A DNA stretch of 62,000 nt from Phoronis australis (taxonomy: Eukaryota > Phoronida > Phoronidae), in assembly GCA_002633005.1 (NCBI GenBank), contig NMRA01000034.1:345696-407695 (forward strand). Direction: 5' to 3'. Every line of letters starts with the position of its first letter. The stretch's first letter is position 1. A program made the translations under genes and the position numbers. Below, one piece after another: positions 11,001 through 22,039 of the stretch. The notes below the pieces were generated by a model. That model was not told the origin of the DNA and searched no databases. It saw nothing but the letters and a program-made list of their open reading frames with translations.

Positions 11001-11615
11001 GTAGACCAGTACTTGCTGGAGAGTGTCCTGCAGATTTCTCAGAATACGGGTGGTCGAGCAGGGTGTCATCGTCGTACGCACTACGGATTTGACTAAAGAC
11101 AGCATCTTCTGATTGAGTTCCACCTCCACTGTTCTCCGATATAATATTGCCAGGAAGGGGTCTTACCCCCCCCTTTGGCCGCGGAAAATAAACACTAAAT
11201 GACAAGGAAATAAATTTGGGCATTTAACATGTTAAATCCAATCGGGAGCATGTTCTTTAATGTGTGTGTGTTGGGCACAGAAATTACAGTTTTTCTCATG
11301 AGAAAAGCTTTTAGATGTTTTTCGTAAATGTCTGCACTGATTCTACTAAATTCTACTAGTGTATGCCATTGTATACCCACGTGATCAAGGTTTCATTGAA
11401 GCACTTCAATAGTTTCAAATTCTTTGTTGGGTTTACCCAGCTTTACACAGTGGGGTGCCTTTGATACTTAAAACCTGGTTCTACTGAACCAGCTCCCTGG
11501 TCTAGCAAAACCAGGCTTTCAGACTGTTAAACCATGTTTGTGAAATGCAAGTCAGGTCTAAAATTAGACCAGGTTTAGGAAGACCAGGTTTAAGTCTCAA
11601 ATCTGGTTTTGTTAA

Positions 11616-13300
11616 AGGAGCATGCCACCCAAAAAACAACCTAATTTGTATTTATTTAGATCGAGTAGTTCTACTCCATAACGACACGTGCAGTTGCGTT
11701 ACCTGACACCTGACGGCAGACGTAGGTGTTGAAATTATCCAATTACGTCATCGGTTTCACACGCGTTCTGTTCAGCAGTTCACAACACGGGTTACTGGTG
11801 TCAGCATATCGCTTGGAGTCATCGTTTAGCACCATTAAATCATCAAACTTCGATGTAAAACTCTTAAAAATACATCGAGTTCTTACATAAACGTGTTGTT
11901 GTATTTCGCTCTTATGGATTTATTGGTATTTGGACACACTGTAGCCTACAAAGTTTGGCAGGCCAATAAGGTCCGTAACAGGAGTTTGGGGTGTGTGTCG
12001 GAGATAATTTCGAAGTATTTCCCTTGAGATACAGACAGGAGAACCTAGATCTGTGTGGTTTAGACTTGTGATTTTCTGAGTTCTAAACACAAAACGTTTG
12101 TTATCCTGGCCAGTGGCTCGGAGCCCGATCAGGCCCGTCGCGGCCGACCAGATTGACTCGTTATCCCGGCCAGTGGCTCGGAAACTGATCAGAAATCACG
12201 AACAAACCAGCCAAAGTTCAGTGGAAACTAAACTTCCAATCAAGAAAAAACTATACTAGTGAGGCAAAGTAATGTGCAGTGATTATGTTGGTGAATTAGC
12301 CACGAAACTGCAAATCTACTTACTCGTCGGGGGCCGCGAATTCAGTTCCGCTTTGGTCACAGCACCGTCAGGGCACAAGTTGTACATTGACAATCATTAT
12401 TTGAGTAATGTAAATATAAATAACGATTCCCCTAACACCTGGTCGTGGGGTGGAAATCGAGTTGTTTCACAACAGTTTCTGCCAGCAAACACTAAATTAG
12501 CATGAGCTCACACGGCTTCGGTGTCCCGTCAACTAGTTTTATTGCACCTAAAGCCGGTAACGCAGGTGATTTATTCATTGCTGGCTTCTCAAATCATTTC
12601 GTGCACTCACGAACACTCCAAAGGCATTACAAATTGCATCTACTGAGACAGATTTTGTTTCAGTTTTATATAAGTATTGGTTAGGGTGAGAATAATTCAT
12701 TTTGAAACAGAACGCTCAGTAATAAACGCCAACATGGCAACTCGCAATACCGACTTAGGACGAGCTAGAGTGGCTCATCAATCCCGACTTCGCAGGTGGA
12801 TCGTTAAGTCTTACAGGCTATCAATTCCAACAGGAATACAGTGATGAACGAATACAAGAGAGGCGCCGTGAACAAACTCAGACAACGGAACGTATGGAGT
12901 TATTTGGTAAGCCGGCATTCGTGAGGCACTGTCGACGTCGTCTGCAGGCCACCGACACGGAGATGTTTCACGGCCTCATACTTGCTATTTACAGTGTAGA
13001 TTTCATTCTTCACTACCATGAGCCACTTCCTAAGCATTTCGGACTCTCGAGGAAGTAAAAAAAACGATATACTCGCTTTCCTCGCGGCTGCTTAGTTCGG
13101 GCAAGCGGGAACAATACACCGCAACATAGCGGCATTCACTCTGCATATGAACCACTGACGTCGCTAGCGTCGTTTCTCACCTTCGTAACACGTTCACGCG
13201 ACACCTCTTGGCAAGGTAAGGTCGACCGTATGCGAGGCGATGTGGAAATAGACCGATTAAGACGGCAAAAAAGACTAATTAAATCGGGTGGCATTCTCCT
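11616..13300. mobile_element. TTAA-flanked DNA element, 1685 bp, nested near the right end of the larger transposon
   Basis: The 15-bp inverted ends AGGAGCATGCCACCC and GGGTGGCATTCTCCT have one mismatch. TTAA stands on both sides (11612-11615 and 13301-13304). Removing the element and one TTAA joins the palindromic CCTGGTT region directly to the right terminus of the host transposon, which makes that end resemble the left end. TTAA targets are used by piggyBac and Kolobok elements. I see no transposase. The contents include a duplicated GGCCAGTGGCTCGGA block (12108 and 12168) and short frames from 12272, 12734 and 12835 that could be captured gene pieces. None is recognised. Confidence 0.75.
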
Positions 13301-13326
13301 TTAAACCACCTTTATGAAATCGGCTG

Positions 13327-14211
13327 ATTGTGTCATCTGTGAATACCTTCAGTTACAATCTTGCCAAGTACCTATGTAAGCTACCCAAACCACATATAAA
13401 TGAGGATTTCACAGCAGGTGATACATTCTCTTTTGTTTCTGAGGTTAGGGGTCAAGTTCTCAGGAATCGATTCATGGCTTCTTTTGACATTGCGAGTTTG
13501 TTTACTAACCTATCTGTGGACCAATGTATATCTTTGGCTACTGACTGTATAATGAAAAACGATCCCAGTGTAAAGATTACTCGAGCTGAACTCATGGAGC
13601 TATTCAAATTTGCTACCAGCAAAACCCATTTTGTATTTAATGGGGAGGTTTTTAACCAAATTTATGGTATAGCAATGGGTTCACCTTTGGCTCCCATACT
13701 AGCTGGCATGTTTTTAGGTCACCATGAGAAAACATGGATTGAGACATACACTGGTCCTCACATCTATTTCTGGCGACGATATGTACATGTAGATGATGTG
13801 TTTTGTATATTTGAAAATCAGCAGTCAGCCCAGGAATTTTTGGTGTATTTAAACTCAATTCATCCTAATTTGAAATTCAGTATTGAATTAGAGGTCGATA
13901 ACATTTTACCATTTCTTGACGTGTCAGTGGAGCGTGAGGGTACCTTAGTGATAACATCAGTATTTCATAAGAAGATCTACACAGGACTGTACACTTGTTT
14001 TCATAGCTTCACATCCTTTGTTTATAAAGTAGGTCTCATTAAAACTCTAATAGACTGGGTATATCGCATTAACAACACTTGGGCTAGATTTGATTCTAAT
14101 ATTAAAGAACTTACAACGAATTTGCAAAAGAATGGCTATCCCCTAGAATTAGTCAATAGGGTACTGAAAGCAAGACTCCAACGTCACGGTAACCCTGATG
14201 ATATTCTTTGA
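13327..14211 (+). pseudogene. Penelope-like element reverse transcriptase, palm and thumb part
   Basis: The first part reads SSVNTFSYNLAKYLCKL, then motif A FMASFDIASLFTN, whose first Asp binds metal, then GIAMGSPLAPILAG. The catalytic box, normally RRYVDD, is RRYVHVDD here. Two extra codons (CAT GTA, 13786-13791) coincide with a TACATGTA octamer and push Tyr two residues away from the Asp pair. The frame continues through a normal connector (LPFLDVSVER, FHKKIYTGLYT) to a stop after DDIL. The GIY-YIG endonuclease that should follow is absent. The frame is otherwise open over 290 residues, so the copy is not very old. The catalytic insertion and the missing nuclease make it inactive, by inference. 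Confidence 0.9.
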
Positions 14212-14214
14212 GGC

Positions 14215-15459
14215 TCACGATGGAAAGGGACCTGACGTTTACAACAATTGTTGCTCTTTTCTTGTGTTCGAAGTCATATAAATTAACCCACTCGGCAGTA
14301 GTGAACACGTCTTGGAAGGTTGGTGGATGAGGGAATCTAAGACCGCTCTTATCCTGTGTTTATTTGTATCCCTTTGGATTTTGGTTTTTGCTTACTTCAA
14401 ATCTACAAAAACTGTATCAGTTTTTTTCCGTTTCAGCCGAGATTCTCTAACATCAGCGTATGATACGTATACGTTTTTTATGGATTTTGAGTACCTCAAA
14501 TTTCCGCGTTTTGGCTTTCACACTGTTCAAATTATGTATATTTTATTTTAACGCCCATCGCATTTTCTCCAATATTAGAAAAAATAGTGGATCACTGACT
14601 TGCTTTTTGTCCAAACAGCGTCACAGAAGATTGTGAAATTTGACTAACTTCTCAAAAGCGCCCCAATTGCAAGGTTACGATTACCTCACTAACTTTCACT
14701 ATATGGCGATTATGTTATGATGGTGGCATTTAAACATCTGTACAATCTAAAAGAAGAAGGTTCTCCTTCAATAAACTAAACATTGCCGTATTAATTAAGT
14801 CATACCTACTGTCTGCACTTAGATTTTCCTCTTGTTTGATGTGACATTGTGAAATCTGTTGTCGCTCGCTACTATTAAACGACAGAATAGCAAAAACTCA
14901 AACTAAACTCAGCGTTTTTCAAATTTTGTTACCTCGTTGTTTGAAATAAATGACCGTGTTCAACTGTTGTATAAGCTAGTCAATAGAGTAAAACAACGAC
15001 AGCTTTACCGCTTTTTGGCAAACTGCGTCGAACACCCCGCGGAGTCCATAACTCTATCGGAGAATTTATCGATGCAACAAAGAACCAAACAGCAGTTCAC
15101 TAAGAGGCACAAGAAATAAGATATATTAAATGGCTGCTTTATTTCAATACTGGCCATGTTTTGTCACAAGTCAAAAATAAAGTGAAATAAGGAGAACAGT
15201 TACAAGAGCATGTCGCAAAAAGGCCACATACACACAGGGTGCACGATGTTAGTTTTAAATTATATATACAGTATAATAATACGGAACTCGATTGAAGGCA
15301 TGGGGAACGGAACCCGCGATCGTTACTCCCGTGATCTGCACGTCTAATGTAGTTTTTTCACAATAAGTAGCAAAGACATCAAATGCCTTTCATTCTCTAC
15401 ATACCGAATGGAGTTGTTATCTGCTATCTTGAAATTCTCCAGCTGTGCCAGTCCAGTGC
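14215..15459. other. Unassigned stretch after the Penelope-like fragment
   Basis: No GIY-YIG domain is found in any frame, although it would be expected just here in a complete element. Short frames at 14312-14551 and 14937-15119 are unrecognised. A small region at 15300-15350, read on the minus strand, ends in a GGTTCC-like word reminiscent of a Pol III B box, too weak to call a SINE. Confidence 0.4.
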
Positions 15460-15770
15460 ATACGTGCATGCATACACACATATCTACATATGTATGTATG
15501 CATGCATGTACGTTTGTGTGTATGCATTTGTGTACGTAGGCCTACTTATATGAGGTCGTATGTGCATTAGGTCGTATGTATGTATGTGCATGCATGGATG
15601 CATGCCTGCATAAAAACGATCAAATGCACATGCATCTATCCGACCACACGTAAGTAAATGCACAAATGCATGCATGCAAACGTTCATGCTTACATACGCA
15701 TATGCACACACACATACATACATACATACATACATACATACATACATACGTACATACTCGTAAGACAAAC
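15460..15770. repeat. CATA/CATG-rich simple repeat
   Basis: The core at 15710-15752 is a run of (CATA)n, about ten units. Around it are degenerate TATG, TGCA and CATG tetramers for 250 bp. Open frames here on both strands translate to Met-Tyr-Val-Cys or His-Thr-Tyr-Ile repeats and are artefacts of the repeat. Confidence 0.85.
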
Positions 15771-18700
15771 TTCAAGCATTACATCTCAATTAAAGGGAAA
15801 TTATAGGCGAGAGAAGTTTTCTTCTCAGAAGAGCCTCGACACGGATTCGATGAAACTGCAACCTCCATGGTCACAAAGTCATACTCTAATGGTAGAGCTG
15901 AAATCTCAATCCATAAATTGCAGATTATTTCAAACGTAATTCGTAAAATCACCGACCTTGATTTCAGCAAATGTCTGACAAACAACGACGAGAAACGGCA
16001 ATATGTAAACATAAAAAACGCATTTTGCTGTTTTGTGTTTCAGTCAAAGTTAACTTCAAGAAGTATTTACATTTTATCATCTAGTAATGATAACAAACAA
16101 GCGTTTAATGGTCGTAAAACCGACAACGTCCCTTTAAATGACGTCCCATGGCTCAAAATTTAGCTTGAAAAAGCATTTTCACTATTGCATGTTTAGGACA
16201 CCTTCAGCTGTCATACAGAGTAGTATAAATTGTCCAACCTCGAAATTCCTTTGTTGTTTGGGTTTGCTGACGACTCCAGTCTCAACCTCCTCTATTGTTT
16301 ACATCACCTGGAACACAATTTCACTTTTACTTTTCTATAGTACAAGTATGGAGACTGAATTAATTTTTTAAAAGAGTCTTTACTTTTGTTACTTTGAACG
16401 TAATTCCGACACTATTTTGAAGTTTATTCTTAAGCGGTAGCACCAGTTGTCGATTGGACGAACAGTAAAGCCTGAACCGTCCATATTTGGCGGGCAAGAG
16501 TAAAGTTGACACTGTACTACCCAGATGGTCTCATGCAGGAACTTTGGATTGAGACCACGTATTGTCATAAAATTAGTCTGAGTTTGTTCCTCATTTAGGT
16601 TAGAGCTGATTTGAATGCTTGATAAGAGTTGGCAGTTGGTTATTTCTTCCGAACAGGATGGTCAAGTTGTTGGTCACGGTAGGTTCGTTATAGTAGCTGG
16701 CCGGAGCAGCATAGACATCAGGGGAAACCCAGAAGTTTTAAAGGAACCATCAAACGAGGAAGAAATATGCGATAACACCGAGGTAGAAAACGAACTACGC
16801 CTGTGAAGAAATAGTGATTTTTGACACCAGACTATGGTTGATATAGAGGCTTTAGAAACTTCCGGTCACTCTAAAAGTAACCTTGGTGAAAAGCTGTATA
16901 CTAAATATTATTTAGTCTTCATACAACTTAGTGGCAGGCTATCCAAACAGATCCTGTTCTCACTATGGTCTTAGGAGTGCGGTTGTACGTGAAGCTCGTC
17001 TCCAACAACACCTATGTAACTGTCCTCTGGTAGTGGGCCAAACCTGTAAAATATTCTGTCAGTGTTAATTAGTTTCACCCGTCAGTACAAAAACATGCAC
17101 TTTTATTAAGATGTTTATTGATGACGTATGTGACACTATGATGACGCTGTTTCGACCCAAACTAGGAATATAAATCCATACATGTAGTCACACCATCTTT
17201 CCAAAATATTGCAGGTCTGGGATATTTTCCGGTTCACGTAACAGCGAGGGCGATTTAGCACTTGGAATTTTTTACAAAGTTATGTAAATCGGAGTGATCT
17301 GACAACGGTTGCACTAATTGCATGGTCCCGGGAAGGTAGGAAGGATTAAGGTTAGATATGTCTATTTTCAGGTAATAATTTTCGAAGAGCTTACTAGTTT
17401 ACAGGACTAGGTAAATCCGGTCAAGATATTATTAATGTTTTTAATTTTGGTATTTTGAAAATCGAGTCGGCGGTGCATTATTTTTTAATTACTCAATTAG
17501 AAAAGAGATTACCCACCTGAGAAGAGCAAAAATGAAGAGGTATTTGCTTTTTGGACTCATCGCTTGGTAAATCAAGGCGTTTCAAATTTCATTTACCCTC
17601 ACTTGTGCATACTTACCTTTGTGTGGCTATTCAAAAAAGCACCAAACCTTGGCTGAATCTTATGCAGGCGAGATTTTTGTAGTTAGTGAGTGCAGGTCTC
17701 AAAATAAGTCTGAGTAGAGACCAGAACTCAAGAATGCGTTTTTAGCCTAACTTGGGTGGGCATAATATCAGAGCATCTAGCTATGAGCGCCCTTCTATCT
17801 GCATGTATATCGATAATTCAATAAGCTGTAGGTGTTTGCCCTGATTAATCGAACAGCGTGTTTGCTGAGTGAGTATACATGTAGATCTTGAAATTGAAAA
17901 CTTCATGCACATCGTGAATGCGAATACAAATTGTGTTTCGAAGCTCAGCTAAATAAACTGAGAAAGAGCAAATTGTGCTACGTTTTCGCCGGGTTCATTT
18001 GTCAACAAGATACCAAACCTGGTTTGGTCCTATGAACAATTACTAAAAACGACTTTCCCATCCAGTTCTCTGAAACAAAATAATGCTTCGTAATGCTCGA
18101 CAACCCTCAAAAGTTTGGAGGAAATTTTGAAAACTCCTTTCAAAGTCTGCTAAATAAGAAAGTGTTACCTGCGCTTTTAGCGAATAACACGGCAACTGTG
18201 GGGAAAAGGCCGCCCATCAAGGACCATAATGTCCTATTTGTGACAGGGATTCCTGCCTTTAACAGACAAAGGACGTTATTACATCCGAAAATTTCAGTTG
18301 ATCCATTCTTGTTGTTTTATTTACCTATTTCAATTGCAAATGAATGGAAATGTTTGTATGTAATGAAGAGTGAGACGACAGAATTCTAATTTTTCATTGA
18401 GCCTTAGACTCTCAGTCGAACCTCTACTATATTGTAGATACCCAATCGCACTCCAAGTATTCATCGACCTCTGGAGGTCCCATCTACCCCCTTATCGATC
18501 CGTGATATATTAAGTGGGCGTAAAATGCCTTTATCATGACGTAATACGAGAAAATTGGTTGTTCTCAGGCTAATTTCAACTTGCATATTCAGTAACAAAT
18601 ACATTGATAGCTATTGAGTGGTGGGGTTATCGTCATAGTATCAAAACTTGACTTATGATTTTAATTTCTTACACGGTTGACATAAAGCATTTCCGACTTT

Positions 18701-19392
18701 AATCCGACTTTCGTTTGACTGAGGAGATCGCTGACTAATTACTGCCCTTTATATTTAAAGTAGTAAAGTTATTTACGTAGCATGTTTGAGAGGGACCTCG
18801 ATCAAATGTCATCATAGGTCAATGGTCGTAGGTCAAGGGTGGAACAGGAAGTGACGTCATCCTCAACTAAACGCTCGCATTAGCGCTTGCTCCGTCTAGT
18901 TTTCAGTCTGAACAAAAACTAAACAAGGACTACTGTTCGATCAAATATCTTTATGTAAGCAAATTGTTAGCTCGAAACATGCCGTAGAGGGGCTGTTTTG
19001 TAAATAGGGCGATATAATCCTCGGGCGAAAGTCTAATCCATTCTGCACATCAGTTATTAAGCATTTTGTACCAGTAGCAAGTCAAGAACGGTAATGCACA
19101 CAGAATGACCAATAGTGGTCACGTCGGAACACGCCCCTCGGCCCGGGTATTACTTCCTAGACTGTGTCAATAGCCTCATCGCTACATTGAATTTGTGGTT
19201 TTCGCACAGTGTTAATTTTTCAATTGAAATAGTCACGCATATGTTCTGCTCAAGGAATCCGATATTAATAGTCGAGGCGCCTAAGGTGTCCACAGAAATT
19301 CGTGTTAAATTACAGTAATGTTAATTGGTTACCATTTCCTGAATTCCACATTTAATAGATACACTATATTTATAGGAGAAAAATAAAGCGAC
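15771..19392. other. Unassigned AT-rich stretch
   Basis: Frames at 15867-16163, 16615-16806 and 18093-18389 have no recognisable domain. TACATGTA octamers are at 17179 and 17876. No lipoxygenase C-terminal exon was found here, although I looked for the H-AAV-N and terminal Ile segments. Confidence 0.4.
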
Positions 19393-19755
19393 TCACACTC
19401 GTTTACACGCTGCCGTGTAGCCCTTCTTGACATTGAACAACTTCGTTATTTCCAATCTCGTTTCGCAGGCTTCCTTCATCATAAGACATTCACTCTCGTA
19501 ATATTTTCCGTTAGAAGCGCACACGGGCCTGCTGAAGACATAATCACCAAAATCTGCACACGTGTAACATAAACACCGGGAACGTGTCCCATCACGTGTT
19601 CTGTCACAATATGCGGCTTTTTGACATATCGGTTCTCCATATTCATCAAAACAAGGATCTCGAAATCCAAAACTTTCAAAATGGAACTTGAAACATGCCT
19701 GTGCGAACGTCACGACGCAGAGAACAGACACTATGCTGTGCAAACGAGTTGCCAT
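19393..19755 (-). CDS. Secreted Kazal/follistatin-like single-domain protein
   Basis: I chose the ATG at 19755 because it starts a classic signal peptide (MATRLHSIVSVLCVVTFAQA, about 20 residues). An upstream in-frame ATG at 19839 would bury it. The mature part has a cysteine-rich follistatin-like segment (DPCFDEYGEPICQKAAYC, CLCYTC) and then a Kazal core, PVCASNGKYYESECLMMKEAC, closed by a Cys near the C-terminus. The order C..C..PVCASNG-x-Y-x-x-EC..AC..C is diagnostic of Kazal modules, which inhibit serine proteases or act as extracellular binding modules in follistatin, SPARC and agrin. The DG of typical modules is NG here. The total is 120 residues. The last codons overlap an AGT|GTGAGT sequence that would be a strong splice donor, so this could be the first exon of a longer protein. 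The product is inferred to be extracellular. Confidence 0.75.
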   Translation of the reverse strand: MATRLHSIVSVLCVVTFAQACFKFHFESFGFRDPCFDEYGEPICQKAAYCDRTRDGTRSRCLCYTCADFGDYVFSRPVCASNGKYYESECLMMKEACETRLEITKLFNVKKGYTAACKRV

Positions 19756-19839
19756 CTGATCATTCACTTCTCTTCGAAATCCTGATGCTAGGGTCTCAGC
19801 AAAACGTGAAAACGTCTTCTTAGCGTGCTCAGTCGACAC

Positions 19840-22039
19840 ACCACGGGAGCATAGTAAATTGTTGTGCCAACGTTTGAAGAGTTTCGAAAAATCTATTTAC
19901 GACGAACACATCACTAAGGGGCTTACACGCTCTGTACGTGTGGGAATTGCGATTAGCGCTTTAATGGGCATACGATGTATATTTTATGTCACGAAACAAG
20001 TCCGCGTTTTGTAACGTTCACATTTCTTGATTAAAAGGTATCATATGAATGGGCGCACCCATTTGGAGAATTCAGAAAAAAGGTCCGCCTCAGTGAAACA
20101 AAAAGTCCGAGTAAATGAAACAAAAGTCCACAAACTCCCACGAGAACTCTTCGCGGATGCACGACTGTGGGCCTGAACCTAGTGGACCCGATTTTTTTAG
20201 TCCTCGTTGATTTCTTTCAATAAAAGGTCTGCACACCGATAAATTTGAGCCTCTTATACTTAAGGCTGGTTGCACGCATGATATAGGCTTTCTGGTGGTC
20301 GTTTGCTCATATTCTTTTATCTGATTGGCGTGTTTGTGCGAAATTCCCATGCTGGGTTTGCTGAAATGATTATCAAGGGACCGTGTATTAATTCCGTTCT
20401 AATGCATCCTCTAATATCAAACCACCAATAACTGTCATGAGCTAAGTACGATTAGGAAATTAACTACAACACAGAAAGCCGTTCCTACTTGTTTTGAAAC
20501 CGATCGATGACCATCTGGCTGCCGCTCGTACGTTCAATGCAAAACGCCGAAGTTTGGCATAAATGTTGGTAGAAATTTTGTGCAATGATGTGCTTGGTTT
20601 GTGTCTTATAACAGAGAGGAACTCTCAACGAAATGAAAGAGAAGAGCTAGATAACAGACGGTGTGGTTCAGAAAACGGGTGTTTTTTTCTTTAAAAGTAG
20701 GAGATGGTACTGAAAATCTTTCTGGAAGAAAGTTTTAAAGGAAGTTATGCTCCTGTTTCGAACGTGTGACAAAAATAAATTTTATGTTTATTCTCACCTG
20801 TGGTGAAGGCAATATTTTCTCAGATAAATTTCCAAGTTCATTCATAAATATTTGCATTACAAATCGTAGGCGGTAAATATTCATGGCACCTTAGTTAACC
20901 CCTTTTCAATGGTATAAGACACAAAAAATACGTTGATTTCAATATCATCCAATTCAGATAAAGTTGCCAACCAAAATGTTAAGTTAAAGAATATTAACAA
21001 ATGTACTCTTTTTGTGGAGAATACCGTAAACAGTGAAACGTTTATCATCTGTTTTGAGAATATCGTGATGTCTCTCGTTTCTGGCTTCTATTTGCTGACT
21101 GATTAAAACAAAAACAAAAACAAAAACATTGCGCGGACAATATGACGGCGTTTTTTTTGTTTTTTTTAGAAGGCACTCGAAAAACTGTAACATAAATCTG
21201 CACATCACATTAGCAGAAAATCATATTTACGCAAAAATTTGCTAAAAAAATCTAAATTTCCAAATGTTTGTGATCTTTGTAAAATTGCATTGTAAGGAAG
21301 TGTGTTTCTTGTTGATTATTCATAGTAAACAATACACCGTATTGTATTATTGTTTAATGAGAATTGTAAATATTCATACTGCAGCGAAATAAAAAATGAA
21401 AAACTGAAATATTACACGTTTTTTAATTTTTGCGGCATGAGGTAAAGGGTGAATGTGGATAATAGAGCTTAAACCTCTAATTCACAATAAACAAGTTCAG
21501 TGAAAATTGTAATGAGTTGATTATTTTGGACGTTTTAGGTACTAGAANAGTGGACGAAATGTTTACATTTTTGTATAACATGAGGTCAGCAGTTAGGCTA
21601 ATTCTGTTTCTTTCCAATATATGCCTAGTTCAGAGCAGCAACATACCAACAAGGAATTCAGACGACGTTTGACGTTGTTAAAAATATGGACAAAAACATT
21701 CGTTCACATATGCAGATTGCCAGCAAACAACTAACAAAACTAAAGCATGTTTTGTGTTCAATTTTTATTGATTTATTTAACAACGGCGGTCCACAAAATA
21801 ATAGAATGTAATGTAACACAGAGTTGCTTACTTCACTTGAGCGTCCAAATGCATGACAGGGTGTCCAAATGCTGAACATGAGATTTTTAAGTTGAATCTT
21901 GGTATGAGACCAGGGTTCCATTTAGACGCCTTTTTGGCTTTACATGTATGGTAGTAGACCGGCAGCCCAGATCACTTAGCATAGATGAAAGAGGTGCCAA
22001 TATCTGACCAAGGAAAGGAGCACTTAGAGTCTACCTCAG
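19840..22039. other. Unassigned AT-rich stretch with homopolymer and simple repeats
   Basis: (AAAAAC)n-like repeats lie at 21107-21126 and T-runs at 21152-21170. One ambiguous base (n) lies at 21548. No coding feature is supported. The promoter of the Kazal gene should lie just above 19755, but no TATA-like or initiator element is convincing. Confidence 0.4.

Larger units (their letters stand above)
10461..13326. mobile_element. TIR DNA transposon, 2866 bp, non-autonomous as seen, inserted in the Penelope-like element
   Basis: The ends are perfect inverted repeats of about 28 bp, beginning CAGCCGATTTCATAAAGGTG and mirrored at 13299-13326. The insertion is flanked by a 3-bp ATT duplication. 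Inside the left end a second copy of ATTTCATAAAGGTGGTTTAA occurs near 10535, and CCTGGTTTAA / TTAAACCAGG words recur on both strands (10490-10700 and 11470-11610), giving a strongly palindromic subterminal region. I recognise no transposase. A 3-bp duplication and a CAG start do not fit one superfamily clearly; PIF/Harbinger usually duplicates TWA. A smaller TTAA-flanked element (11616-13300) and a MITE-like piece (10845-11000) sit inside. Confidence 0.8.

Noticed and set aside
10733-11223. Open frames on both strands in the left part of the transposon
   Set aside because: They run through a MITE-like element and palindromic repeats; no transposase motif is seen.
15300-15350. Possible tRNA or tRNA-derived SINE (minus strand, GCGGGTTCCGTTCCCC)
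   Set aside because: A B-box-like word is present but no A box, no cloverleaf and no acceptor pairing could be found.
15484-15939. Overlapping 93- and 94-residue frames with Tyr-Met-Cys-Val or His-Thr-Tyr-Ile repeats
   Set aside because: They are translations of the CATA/TATG simple repeat.
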